The notes under the pieces are model-generated. The model was not told the DNA's origin. It did not search any database and saw only the letters and a program-made list of their open reading frames with translations. A stretch of 64,000 nt of DNA from Chitinophagaceae bacterium (GTDB lineage: Bacteria; Bacteroidota; Bacteroidia; Chitinophagales; Chitinophagaceae), in assembly GCA_016722465.1 (NCBI GenBank), contig JADKJC010000002.1, positions 1,248,662-1,312,661 of the forward strand. The letters are read 5' to 3'. Of the stretch, positions 19,807 to 28,578 are shown piece by piece; the first letter of the stretch is position 1, and every line of letters starts with the position of its first letter. A program made the position numbers and the translations under genes.

Positions 19807-20367
19807 ATGAAGCAATTATTGGCCATTGTTCTTTTTTCTGCAGCATCCCTGCTTTGCCCTGCACAGTCTAAAGTGCCGCCGGTAGATAAGTCGCCAATGG
19901 ATATGAGTTATTACCCTGTAGGCTACCCCGTTTTAAAAATACAGGATAAAGCCACAGAACCTATACTGGCGAGAGTGATATTCAGCAGGCCGCAACGCAA
20001 TGGCCGTAGTATTTTTGGCGACCTGGTGGAATTCGGAAAGCTGTGGAGACTGGGTGCCAATGAAGCAACTGAAGTTGAGTTCTTTCAAACCGTAAGGATT
20101 GGTGGTGTGAGGGTAAAAAAAGGCCGCTATACTTTATACTGTATTCCTTATGCGGAGAAATGGACCATGATCATAAACAAAGAAACTGATACCTGGGGTT
20201 CATTCAAATACGATGAAAGTAAGGATTTAACCAGGCTGGATGTGCCTGTTTTAAAACAAACAGAACCGCTTGAATCGCTGGCCATGTATTTTGAGAAATC
20301 AGCCAGTGGTGCCTATTTGGTAATAGTATGGGATACCGTAAGGGTAAATCTTCCTATCACCTTTTAA
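19807..20367 (+). CDS. DUF2911 family exported protein
   Basis: 186 aa with a signal peptide (LLAIVLFSAASLLCPAQ). The DUF2911 hallmarks are present: RVIFSRPQRNGRSIFG, GKLWRLGANEATEVEF and KKGRYTLYCIP. The family is widespread in Bacteroidota and of unknown function. A strong terminator follows directly. Confidence 0.88.
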   Translation: MKQLLAIVLFSAASLLCPAQSKVPPVDKSPMDMSYYPVGYPVLKIQDKATEPILARVIFSRPQRNGRSIFGDLVEFGKLWRLGANEATEVEFFQTVRIGGVRVKKGRYTLYCIPYAEKWTMIINKETDTWGSFKYDESKDLTRLDVPVLKQTEPLESLAMYFEKSASGAYLVIVWDTVRVNLPITF

Positions 20368-20389
20368 TTTCGAAATGATTATTTTATAG

Positions 20390-20418
20390 TCCCGTCTTTA
20401 TATGACGGGATTTTTTTT
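20390..20418 (+). terminator. Rho-independent terminator after the DUF2911 gene
   Basis: TCCCGTC, 7-nt loop, GACGGGA and then eight T. It ends just 12 bp before the asnB start codon, so asnB must have a promoter overlapping this region or be reached by readthrough. Confidence 0.8.
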
Positions 20419-20430
20419 GATATTTACAAC

Positions 20431-22332
20431 ATGTGTGGCATAGCAGGCATCATCAATAAAGAACCTCAACCAGGTGTTGAAGGCAGGAGCAATCTTCTGA
20501 GAAACATCAGGAAAATGACAGATGCCCTGGCGCATCGTGGTCCTGATGGAGAAGGGCACTGGATCAACGAACCTGGCACCATTGCCCTGGGGCACAGAAG
20601 GCTTTCCATTATTGACCTGAGCGATGCCGGCGCACAACCTATGCAACGTTCTTTATTTTCAGCACTGGAAGGAGAAGAAAAAAGATACACCATCACCTAC
20701 AACGGTGAAATTTACAATTACATTGAATTAAGGGATGAACTTTACAGCCACGGCTACCGCTTTCATTCCAAAACTGATACGGAAGTAATACTGGCAGCTT
20801 TTGATTTTTGGGAAGAGGAATGCCTGGAAAAATTTGATGGCATGTTTGCTTTTGCTATTTGGGATGCCAAGAAAAGAAAATTGTTTGCAGCGAGGGATCG
20901 CTTTGGAGAAAAGCCCTTTTATTTCTATTTTGACAATGAACATTTTCTTTTTGTAAGCGAAATGAAAGCATTGTGGACAGTGGGTGTAGATAAAAAGCCG
21001 GACAATAAAATGCTGCTGAACTATCTTACGCTGGGTTACGTACAAAATGCCAATGATAAGGAACAAACTTTTTTCGAAAATACTTATTCATTGCCGGCGG
21101 CCCATTTCCTTCACTTTGACCTCGGTAATTTTGATTATGAAGTGCATCCTTACTGGAAAATCGACAAGGAAATTACCAGCGATCTTACTGCCGACCAGGC
21201 AATAGAAAAATTCAACAAACTGTTTGCCACTTCTGTAAGCCGAAGGCTAAGGAGTGATGTGGAAACAGGCTCAAGCCTTAGCGGTGGCCTGGATAGTTCC
21301 GCCATTGTTGCCAATGTTTTTCAAAGCCAGTTACTGAATAAGGAACAACAAACATTTTCAGCAGTTTCTCCAGGGTTTGTCAAAGATGAATCAAAGTATA
21401 TTGAATCTGCCATTCATAAATTTCATATCAATAACTACCAGGTAACACCCAATGTTGGCGGGCTGATAAAAGATTTTGAAACCATGTGCCGGCACCAGGA
21501 AGAACCATTCCAGTCATCAAGCATTTACGCACAATACAAAGTGTTTGAGCTGGCAAGGCAACATGATATAAAAGTAATGCTCGATGGCCAGGGCGCCGAT
21601 GAAACACTGGCTGGTTACAACAAATACATTCACTGGTACCTGCAGCAGCTCATCAGCCGGAAAATGTTCAAAGAAGCCCTGCTGGAAAAAAAGATTTTCC
21701 TTCATAACAAAACGCCCTTCAGGTGGGGTATTGGCAATTATTTAGCCACCTATCTTCCGGCGCATGCTGCCATCCATTTAGAATCGCAGGAATACAATAA
21801 AGTGATCAAACATCCTGATATCAACAAAGATTTTATCAACACCCTGCATGGAAGAGAGTGGGAAGGCATTCACAAACCCATCATTACAAAGCTGAACGAC
21901 ATCCTGTTTTTTAATACTACTTCTTTAGGGCTGGAAGAACTCTTACGATTTGCAGACCGCAACAGCATGGCGCATGGGGTGGAAGTACGCCTGCCATTCT
22001 TAAATCACCATCTGGTAGAATTTATTTTTTCATTGCCGGCTAATTTTAAAATTCACAAGGGATGGACGAAATGGCTGCTAAGAAAAGCAATGGCCAAAAA
22101 ATTACCCCCGGAGATTGTACGGCGTAAAGACAAAGTTGGTTACGACCCACCCCAAAAACAATGGATGCAGGATACAACAATGATTGATTTTATCCATGAA
22201 GCAAAAAATAAGCTGGTACAAAAAAGAGTACTCAATACAGATGTGTTAAGTAAAAAAATTGTAGCAGCCGGCGCACATGAACCCGATAATTATGACTGGC
22301 GGTATTTATGTGCGGCACAACTCTTTAGCTAA
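20431..22332 (+). CDS. asnB: Glutamine-hydrolysing asparagine synthase
   Basis: 633 aa. The glutaminase domain starts with the catalytic cysteine right after Met (MCGIAGII) and includes AHRGPDGEG, RRLSIIDLS and YNGEIYNY. The ATP-pyrophosphatase domain has SGGLDSSAI near residue 284 and DGQGADETLAGY. It converts aspartate and glutamine to asparagine and glutamate. A similar architecture is used in capsule or antibiotic clusters, but no such genes are nearby. Start chosen because Cys2 must be exposed. Confidence 0.93.
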   Translation: MCGIAGIINKEPQPGVEGRSNLLRNIRKMTDALAHRGPDGEGHWINEPGTIALGHRRLSIIDLSDAGAQPMQRSLFSALEGEEKRYTITYNGEIYNYIELRDELYSHGYRFHSKTDTEVILAAFDFWEEECLEKFDGMFAFAIWDAKKRKLFAARDRFGEKPFYFYFDNEHFLFVSEMKALWTVGVDKKPDNKMLLNYLTLGYVQNANDKEQTFFENTYSLPAAHFLHFDLGNFDYEVHPYWKIDKEITSDLTADQAIEKFNKLFATSVSRRLRSDVETGSSLSGGLDSSAIVANVFQSQLLNKEQQTFSAVSPGFVKDESKYIESAIHKFHINNYQVTPNVGGLIKDFETMCRHQEEPFQSSSIYAQYKVFELARQHDIKVMLDGQGADETLAGYNKYIHWYLQQLISRKMFKEALLEKKIFLHNKTPFRWGIGNYLATYLPAHAAIHLESQEYNKVIKHPDINKDFINTLHGREWEGIHKPIITKLNDILFFNTTSLGLEELLRFADRNSMAHGVEVRLPFLNHHLVEFIFSLPANFKIHKGWTKWLLRKAMAKKLPPEIVRRKDKVGYDPPQKQWMQDTTMIDFIHEAKNKLVQKRVLNTDVLSKKIVAAGAHEPDNYDWRYLCAAQLFS

Positions 22333-22491
22333 GGAGGCAAAGAGAAAAGAAGACAAAGGGGAAAATCATTGTTTTTCGCTGAAATAAAAAATTCAAAAAC
22401 GCCGGTTACCATTCCACAATCTTTTCAACTCCTTTCACCCGTTGGCCTCTTAATAGTCAACCCATTTTCTCTTTTGCCCTCTTAGCCAATT
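22330..22491. repeat. Inverted repeat downstream of asnB
   Basis: GCTAAGGAGGCAAAGAGAAA near 22330 and TTTCTCTTTTGCCCTCTTAG near 22468 form imperfect arms ~115 bp apart. The gap holds no gene. It resembles the small dispersed intergenic inverted repeats seen elsewhere in this window. Confidence 0.45.
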
Positions 22492-22537
22492 CTCCGTTAC
22501 TTTGCATTCTCCATTTTTTATTCGAAAAACAATTATA

Positions 22538-23701
22538 ATGAGTTCAGAAAATTTAGCAGGTAAAGGATTGGCCACCAGGATCATTCATGCAGGTGCAGCA
22601 CCTGATCCATCTACCGGTGCTATTATGACACCGATCTTTCAAACCAGTACTTATGTGCAAACTGCACCCGGCCAGCATAAAGGGTATGAATATGCCCGTA
22701 GCCAGAACCCTACCCGTAAAGCACTGGAAGAAGCTTACGCTATTTTAGAAAATGGCAAATACGGTCTGGCTTTTAGCAGCGGTGTGGCAGCAACAGATGC
22801 CGTGATCAAACTGATGAATCCAGGCGATGAAGTGATTGCAGCCAGCGATATGTATGGCGGCACTTACCGGTTGTTCACTAAAATTTTTGAAAAATTCGGA
22901 ATCAAATTTATTTATGTTGATACCACCAGCGTTGATAATATCAAAGCGGTTGTTACCAGTAATACAAAACTCATCTGGCTGGAAACACCTACCAATCCAT
23001 TGATGAATATTACAGACATTGCTGCGGTGAGTGAAGTTGCCAAAGCTGCCGGCGCTTTGCTTTGTGTAGACAACACTTTCGCTTCCCCTTACTTACAAAA
23101 CCCGATTGATTTTGGTGCAGATATCGTAATGCATTCTGCCACTAAATACCTTGGCGGGCATAGTGATGTGATACAGGGTTGCCTGGCAATGAATGACCAT
23201 GAGCTGAGAGAGAAATTATACCTGATACAAAAAAGCTGCGGCGCAGTGCCGGGACCAATGGATTGCTTCCTGGTTTTACGTGGCATTAAAACATTGCATG
23301 TACGCATGCGGCAGCATTGTGAAAATGGTATTTTAATCGCCAACTGGTTACGCAATCATCCCAAAGTGGCAAAAGTGTACTGGCCGGGTTTTGAAGACAA
23401 TGCAGGTTATGCTATTGCCAAAAAACAAATGCGTGGCTTTGGAGGTATGATTAGTTTTACATTGAAGGATGAAAGCATTGAAGCAGCTAACAAAGTGCTA
23501 TCTGCTACTAAAATATTTTCACTGGCAGAAAGTTTGGGTGGTGTTGAATCACTGATCAACCATCCGGCAAGTATGACACATGCCAGCATACCAAGGGAAG
23601 AAAGAATTAAGAACGGACTGAGTGATGGATTAATAAGGCTGAGTGTGGGCATTGAAGATGCAGTTGACTTGATTGCAGATTTAGAACAGGCGATTGGATA
23701 A
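22538..23701 (+). CDS. Cys/Met-metabolism PLP enzyme, cystathionine gamma-synthase-like
   Basis: 387 aa from ATG 22538; an upstream TTG would add only 12 unconserved residues. The PLP lysine is in SATKYLGGHSDV (about residue 200). Other family markers are YEYARSQNPTRKALE, DMYGGTYRLF, ETPTNPLMNI, GMISFTLK and SLGGVESLI. It catalyses gamma-replacement or gamma-elimination in methionine/cysteine interconversion. Cystathionine gamma-synthase and gamma-lyase cannot be separated by eye, so no symbol is given. A small membrane-protein gene follows 6 bp later. Confidence 0.9.
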   Translation: MSSENLAGKGLATRIIHAGAAPDPSTGAIMTPIFQTSTYVQTAPGQHKGYEYARSQNPTRKALEEAYAILENGKYGLAFSSGVAATDAVIKLMNPGDEVIAASDMYGGTYRLFTKIFEKFGIKFIYVDTTSVDNIKAVVTSNTKLIWLETPTNPLMNITDIAAVSEVAKAAGALLCVDNTFASPYLQNPIDFGADIVMHSATKYLGGHSDVIQGCLAMNDHELREKLYLIQKSCGAVPGPMDCFLVLRGIKTLHVRMRQHCENGILIANWLRNHPKVAKVYWPGFEDNAGYAIAKKQMRGFGGMISFTLKDESIEAANKVLSATKIFSLAESLGGVESLINHPASMTHASIPREERIKNGLSDGLIRLSVGIEDAVDLIADLEQAIG

Positions 23702-23707
23702 TAAGAT

Positions 23708-23941
23708 ATGAACATCATCGAAATAATTGGCTGGATAGGCACCCTACTTATTGTTGGTGCCTATTTCCTTAATATCAATGGAAAAATAAAAAGCACTTCC
23801 ATTCCCTATATACTTACCAACCTGGTTGGCGGTATCTTATTTTCCATTTATACTTATGCTCACCATACCTGGCCCAATATGGTCGTAAATGTGGTTTGGG
23901 TTTTTATTGCTATTACTGCATTGATGAAAAAGGGGAAATAA
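23708..23941 (+). CDS. Small multi-pass membrane protein (CBU_0592-like)
   Basis: 77 aa with about three hydrophobic segments (IGWIGTLLIVGAYFL, ILTNLVGGILFSIYTYA, VVNVVWVFIAITAL). It matches the pattern of the CBU_0592 family of small membrane proteins with unknown function. Tight spacing on both sides suggests one operon with the PLP enzyme and TIGR02757 gene. Confidence 0.7.
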   Translation: MNIIEIIGWIGTLLIVGAYFLNINGKIKSTSIPYILTNLVGGILFSIYTYAHHTWPNMVVNVVWVFIAITALMKKGK

Positions 23942-23950
23942 TACGCTGTG

Positions 23951-24739
23951 ATGAAAAAAGATCTCAAAGCATTTCTTGACTCAAAGTTGAACCAGTTCAA
24001 CCATGTTTCTTTTATCCCTGATGACCCCATCCTGATACCACACCGCTTTACCAAAAAGCAGGACATAGAAATTGCAGGATTCTTTGCAGCCATCCTGGCA
24101 TGGGGCACCAGGAAAGGCATCATTAATTCCTGCAACAAACTGCTGAATGGAATGAACAATGCTCCGTATGATTTTATCATGAATGCAAAGCTGGATGACC
24201 AAAAATGCTATCAACCATTTAAGGGGTTTGTACACCGCACTTTTAATGATATGGACCTTTGGCACCTGTTTAATTTTCTTCAATATCATTACAGCAAAGA
24301 AACAAGCCTGGAAACGGCTTTTAGTAAATGGATGAACCCTGCTGATGAAAATATTGAAAACGCTTTGACGGGCTTTCATGATTATGTATTTGGATATAAT
24401 GAGGAAGCAAAAGAAGAAAAACATTGCCGCAAACACATTGCCACACCGGCAAAAAAATCTGCCTGCAAAAGATTGAATATGTATCTAAGGTGGATGGTAA
24501 GAAAAGATAATAAAGGCGTTGACTTTGGGATCTGGCAAAACATTCACTCCTCACAACTGATCTGCCCTCTGGATGTACATGTGGCAAGAGTGGCAAGGAA
24601 ACTCAATATCCTGCAAAGAACACAGGATGACTGGCAGGCGGCACTGGAACTTGTCAATTATTTAAAACAACTGGATGTAAACGATCCGGTAAAATATGAT
24701 TATGCATTGTTTGGTTTGGGTGTAATTGAAAAATATTAA
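23951..24739 (+). CDS. TIGR02757/DUF2400 family protein
   Basis: 262 aa from ATG 23951; a GTG lies one codon earlier. Family features are DDPILIPHRFTKKQDIEIAGFFAAILAWG and, near the end, CPLDVHVARVARKL and YDYALFGLGV. The fold is thought to resemble helix-hairpin-helix DNA glycosylases, but no activity is established to my knowledge. It lies between a small membrane protein and a short hypothetical gene, with gaps of about 10 bp. Confidence 0.85.
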   Translation: MKKDLKAFLDSKLNQFNHVSFIPDDPILIPHRFTKKQDIEIAGFFAAILAWGTRKGIINSCNKLLNGMNNAPYDFIMNAKLDDQKCYQPFKGFVHRTFNDMDLWHLFNFLQYHYSKETSLETAFSKWMNPADENIENALTGFHDYVFGYNEEAKEEKHCRKHIATPAKKSACKRLNMYLRWMVRKDNKGVDFGIWQNIHSSQLICPLDVHVARVARKLNILQRTQDDWQAALELVNYLKQLDVNDPVKYDYALFGLGVIEKY

Positions 24740-24750
24740 CTTAAATATTG

Positions 24751-25074
24751 ATGGGCAATAATGAACTGGTACAGCAGATAAATAAAGAACTGGCGCTTGA
24801 GCTGCCCGATAAAATCTCCCTACAGGAACTGCAAACCCATCTGGCTGTTTATCTGAACGACCTTATCCAGCATCATTTTCAAAAACTGGTAAGCCTGCTA
24901 TATCGCATTGATGTGAGTGAAGCAAAAATAAAATCGCTGTTAAGCAATGAGCCGGATAAAAATGCCGGAGATATCATTGCCGGTTTAATCATCGAAAGAC
25001 AACTGCAAAAAATAAAAACCCGGCAGCAATTTAAACAAGATGGTAGCGATTTTGATGAAGAAGAAAAATGGTGA
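24751..25074 (+). CDS. Small hypothetical helical protein
   Basis: 107 aa from ATG 24751, following the TIGR02757 gene by 11 bp. Mostly helical and charged (LVQQINKELALELPDKI, HFQKLVSLLYRIDVSEAKIKSLL) with an acidic C-terminus. Not recognised. The position suggests translational coupling with the upstream gene. Confidence 0.6.
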   Translation: MGNNELVQQINKELALELPDKISLQELQTHLAVYLNDLIQHHFQKLVSLLYRIDVSEAKIKSLLSNEPDKNAGDIIAGLIIERQLQKIKTRQQFKQDGSDFDEEEKW

Positions 25075-25186
25075 TAAAAAACTGCTGTGCTTTTTAAAAC
25101 CCAGTACCGCCACTCCCCTTCATTTATATGCCAATTGTACCCTTCATCAGTATTTAATGCCTACATTTGGCAGCAAAATTTACACC

Positions 25187-26194
25187 ATGAAATTAGTCAC
25201 CTATTTGAAGGATGGTCACGATCAGCTGGCGATGTTGATAGACGGAAAGCTATATGATACTGATGCATTACACCCCGACCTGCCCATTAGCATGGCGATG
25301 TTTTTAAATTACTGGGATGACATGTATCCTTTGGCGATGGCGGTTGAAAAAAGAATGAAAGAAGGATTGGGAAGAAGTATTCCATCACGACCATTTGACA
25401 ATGCTGATCTGTTGGCACCAGTTCCCCATCCTACCAGTTGCCGGGATGGCTATGCATTTCGCCAGCATGTGGCTGCTGCCAGAAGAAACAGAAAGGTGGA
25501 TATGATATCCGAGTTTGACCAATACCCCATTTTTTATTTTACCAATCACAACAGCATACAAGGCGCCGGTGATATAGTTTGCATGCCTGACCATTTTCAA
25601 AAGCTGGACTTTGAACTGGAAGCTGCCATCGTTATCTGCAGGTATGGAAGAAATATCCCTGCTGCAGAAGCAGACGGTTATATTGGTGGACTGATGATCA
25701 TGAACGACATGAGTGCAAGAAAGCTGCAGATGGAAGAAATGCTGCTGAATCTAGGCCCGGCAAAAGGAAAAGATTTTGCTACTGCGATTGGCCCAATGCT
25801 GGTAACGCTGGATGAGCTGGAACAATTTGAAGTTGCCTGCAAAGAAAATCATACCGGTAAAGCATGGAACCTGCAGATGAAATGTTCAGTAAACGGCACA
25901 CAGGTAAGCGAAGGCAATGTGAGTGATATGGACTGGACCTTTGCAGAAATTATTGAGCGCTGCAGTTATGGTGTAAATCTTTATCCGGGCGATATCATTG
26001 GCAGCGGAACCGTTGGTACAGGTTGCTTTTTAGAATTGAATGGCACAGGCAAACTCAACGATCCAACCTATGAAGAACAATGGTTAAAAGAAGGGGATGT
26101 GGTGGAAATGGAAATTGACGGACTGGGAAAACTGAGCAATACGATTGTGAAAGAGGATAGTGATTTTTCGATTTTGGAGTTGAAAAAAATATAA
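25187..26194 (+). CDS. Fumarylacetoacetate hydrolase family protein
   Basis: 335 aa from ATG 25187, where family homology begins (MKLVTYLKDGHDQL). The frame is open further upstream to 25040, but that part overlaps the previous gene and is unconserved in style. FAH-fold features: DLLAPVPHPTSCRDGYAF, LDFELEAAIVICRYG, MIMNDMSARKLQ and GPMLVTLDEL, with GDIIGSGTVGTGCF close to the C-terminus. It is likely a C-C bond hydrolase in aromatic amino acid or related catabolism. The substrate cannot be told. Confidence 0.88.
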   Translation: MKLVTYLKDGHDQLAMLIDGKLYDTDALHPDLPISMAMFLNYWDDMYPLAMAVEKRMKEGLGRSIPSRPFDNADLLAPVPHPTSCRDGYAFRQHVAAARRNRKVDMISEFDQYPIFYFTNHNSIQGAGDIVCMPDHFQKLDFELEAAIVICRYGRNIPAAEADGYIGGLMIMNDMSARKLQMEEMLLNLGPAKGKDFATAIGPMLVTLDELEQFEVACKENHTGKAWNLQMKCSVNGTQVSEGNVSDMDWTFAEIIERCSYGVNLYPGDIIGSGTVGTGCFLELNGTGKLNDPTYEEQWLKEGDVVEMEIDGLGKLSNTIVKEDSDFSILELKKI

Positions 26195-26626
26195 CCGCAA
26201 AGACGCAGAGTATGACCAATGAAAAATGCAATCAATTGGCTCCGCAAATAGTAGATGCCTGCTTCCATGTACACAATGAATTGGGACCCGGTCTGCTTGA
26301 GTCTGCACATGGATATGCTTTGCTTAAAGAATTTGAGTTAAGAAATATCACAGCTGTTAACCAGGTGCAAATAAAATTTTTCTATAAAGGCCACGATACT
26401 GGTAAATATTATTCAATAGATATATTGGTGGAAAACGAGATTATAACTGAAATAAAATGTGCGGATTTTCTACATCCTGTATATACTGCTCAAATAATTT
26501 CCTACTTAAAATTATCCCAAAAGAAATTAGGTTTTCTCGTTAATTTTCATGTCCCATTAATTAAAGACGGAATCAAAAGGTATGTAAATAATCTTTAGCC
26601 CTTTGCGTCTTAGCGCCTTCGCAGTT
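26193..26626. repeat. Inverted repeats bracketing the GxxExxY gene
   Basis: Left arm AACCGCAAAGACGCAGAG (26193-26210) and right arm CTTTGCGTCTTAGCGCCTTC (26601-26620, continuing GCAGTT) are near-complementary. They lie immediately outside the start and stop of the GxxExxY open reading frame, leaving essentially no other intergenic DNA. The pattern suggests that gene and flanks moved as one unit. Confidence 0.6.
26212..26598 (+). CDS. GxxExxY family protein
   Basis: 128 aa. The family signature GxGLLESAYxYAL appears as ELGPGLLESAHGYALLKEF, followed by YYSIDILVENEIITEIKC, which resembles a PD-(D/E)XK nuclease core (D...E-x-K). The family is short and often present in several copies per genome; its role is unknown. 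The gene sits between two short inverted repeats that cut into the FAH stop and precede the flavin reductase start. Confidence 0.85.
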   Translation: MTNEKCNQLAPQIVDACFHVHNELGPGLLESAHGYALLKEFELRNITAVNQVQIKFFYKGHDTGKYYSIDILVENEIITEIKCADFLHPVYTAQIISYLKLSQKKLGFLVNFHVPLIKDGIKRYVNNL

Positions 26627-26638
26627 AAATTCTTAAAT

Positions 26639-27526
26639 ATGCTGACACTAAACATTAAAGACCTTACACCTTTTCAAAAACAAAGTTTTTTGCAACATGC
26701 CATTGCACCAAGACCAGTATGCTTTGCGTCAACTATCGATAAAGAAGGAAAAGTAAATATATCTCCATTTAGTTTTTTCAATTTGTTCTCATCAAATCCG
26801 CCTATTGTTATTTTTTCTCCTGCAAGAAGGGTAAGAGACAATACTACCAAGCATACACTGGAAAATTTAATGGACGTACCGGAAGTAGTGATTAACATTT
26901 GCGATTACAACATGGTGCAGCAGGTAAGTCTGGCCAGTTGCGAATACCCGAAAGGAACAGATGAATTTGTAAAAGCAGGTTTTACCAAAGAACCATCGCA
27001 ACTGGTGAAACCTCCGAGGGTAAAAGAAAGCCCGGTGCAAATGGAATGCAAAGTGATTGAAGTAAAACCATTGGGTACAGAAGGCGGTGCCGGCAATTTA
27101 GTGATCGCAGAAGTATTGCTGATGCATATCAGTGATTCCGTATTAAATGAAGATAAAACGATGATTGACCAAACCAAACTGCATCATATAGCAAGGCTGG
27201 GTGGTGATTGGTATTGCAAAGTTGACAGCAGTAATTTATTTAAAGTAGAAAAACCAAATATAAAGCTCGGCATTGGTGTGGATGCATTGCCAGCTTCCAT
27301 TCAAAACAGCAATATACTCACCGGTAATAACCTTGGCCAATTGGGCAATGTGCATGAAATGCCTTTTGTGGATCCGGCTTATCATGATGACAAATTGAAG
27401 AACATCATTCAATATTATTCCATCAATCCGGATGAAATGGAAAGGGAATTGCATATTTATGCTAAAGAATTACTGGAGGCAGGTAAAATAAATGAAGCAT
27501 GGCAGGTACTGCTTGCTGCTAATTGA
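26639..27526 (+). CDS. Flavin reductase family protein
   Basis: 295 aa from ATG 26639; an upstream frame would extend into the repeat. Features of the FMN-binding split-barrel family: HAIAPRPVCFASTIDKEG, NISPFSFFNLFSSNPP, ASCEYPKGTDEF. It likely reduces flavin or is the reductase part of a monooxygenase; the partner is not in sight. A C-terminal extension after the barrel (DPAYHDDKLKNIIQYY...) is helical. Confidence 0.86.
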   Translation: MLTLNIKDLTPFQKQSFLQHAIAPRPVCFASTIDKEGKVNISPFSFFNLFSSNPPIVIFSPARRVRDNTTKHTLENLMDVPEVVINICDYNMVQQVSLASCEYPKGTDEFVKAGFTKEPSQLVKPPRVKESPVQMECKVIEVKPLGTEGGAGNLVIAEVLLMHISDSVLNEDKTMIDQTKLHHIARLGGDWYCKVDSSNLFKVEKPNIKLGIGVDALPASIQNSNILTGNNLGQLGNVHEMPFVDPAYHDDKLKNIIQYYSINPDEMERELHIYAKELLEAGKINEAWQVLLAAN

Positions 27527-27651
27527 TGTGTTTCTTTCGTTCATAAATTTCCTGCCGGAGCGTATTGAAAAACATGCTTCTTTCTTTTTCGCCAACCACA
27601 CTTATATGAGTTGATTTGCGGATAATATTCTGTAAGGATTTAAACGTATAG
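27527..27651. other. Non-coding stretch before the decayed locus
   Basis: No open frame of note in 125 bp. Together with 27898-28035 it makes up a poorly coding region around the fragment at 27652-27897, consistent with decay of an older gene. Confidence 0.4.
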
Positions 27652-27897
27652 TCGCAAAACCCTTTATTAAGCGAAGCACATGTATTCATCGATCCGGATA
27701 AAACTGTTGACTTGGGAAATTACAAGTTGCCGCTTGATAGGATAAACAAAATAGAGGTAATTGAAAAAGATAAAAAACGTACCACCAATAGCTATGTAGG
27801 TGGCGGTATAGGAATTACACTCGGTATAGGGGCGATTGCATTTATTATTATGGCAGCCGCCGTATCCTCTATGACTTTTTTACCCCTCGGTCCCTGA
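27652..27897 (+). pseudogene. Fragment of a hypothetical membrane-associated protein
   Basis: From the stop at 27649-27651 the frame reads AHVFIDPDKTVDLGNYKLP, LDRINKIEVIEKDKKRT and a glycine-rich hydrophobic segment GGGIGITLGIGAIAFII, ending at TGA 27895. There is no ATG; a TTG at 27712 is the best start. The content looks like the C-terminal half of a small exported or membrane protein that has lost its beginning. Function unknown. Confidence 0.35.
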
Positions 27898-28035
27898 TAG
27901 CAAACAAGTCCAATTGGTTTCAGCAGAAGCTGCTGTTTTAAAACCGGAGTTCCTGAAGGCCCAAACGAAATTTTCCATTTGTTCATACTCGAAATTTCAG
28001 CCGATGAAAAAGTTGATTCAAATAAAGCCGCCGCA

Positions 28036-28578
28036 ATGATTTGTCTGCTGTTTAGTGCCTGCGATAAAGATGCCGCAGGAGGCCTGTTAAAAAATAAAAG
28101 CACACTGAGTTTTAAATACAATGGAATGCAGTACAATCTTACTTACGTTGATTATCCTGCCCTTGAATGGAGCGTTAGTGATCGTGGCCTCCTGATCAAT
28201 CGTCCGGACATTTTTAATGGTGTCATTATATTTCCCCGGGCCGGTTGTGCATTTTTGGAGCCTTATGAAGGAGCTGTTTACAACAACGGAAATTGTGAGT
28301 CATTAAATTCATCCGGTACGCCGGTTGGCTCTGTATTAATTTACACTTATGAAAGCGGTGCTTTTGACTTTAGTTATACCAATTGCGAAATAAAACAGCT
28401 GTACGATCTGGTTACAGGCACCCATTACACCCAGCATATATGTGACGGCAATGGTTCGTTCAACCTGGTGTTGAAAAACAAGGAAGACAAAAGCATTGCA
28501 ATCACCAATGGTATCATTAAAATATGCAAACAGGGAGGTGACTATATTAATACCCTTTCTCCGTCAAAAGAAATTTAA
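28036..28578 (+). CDS. Putative lipoprotein with damaged N-terminus
   Basis: 180 aa from ATG 28036. A lipobox-like LFSAC follows the start, but the signal peptide MICLLFSAC is short and lacks the usual lysines. An out-of-frame ATG AAA AAG TTG ATT at 28003 would supply the missing MKKLI, so the N-terminus looks frameshifted. The mature part (STLSFKYNGMQYNLTYVDY, VILIYTYESGAFDFSYTNC in outline) is beta-rich and unrecognised. It ends overlapping the convergent DUF4197 stop by 4 bp. Confidence 0.5.
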   Translation: MICLLFSACDKDAAGGLLKNKSTLSFKYNGMQYNLTYVDYPALEWSVSDRGLLINRPDIFNGVIIFPRAGCAFLEPYEGAVYNNGNCESLNSSGTPVGSVLIYTYESGAFDFSYTNCEIKQLYDLVTGTHYTQHICDGNGSFNLVLKNKEDKSIAITNGIIKICKQGGDYINTLSPSKEI

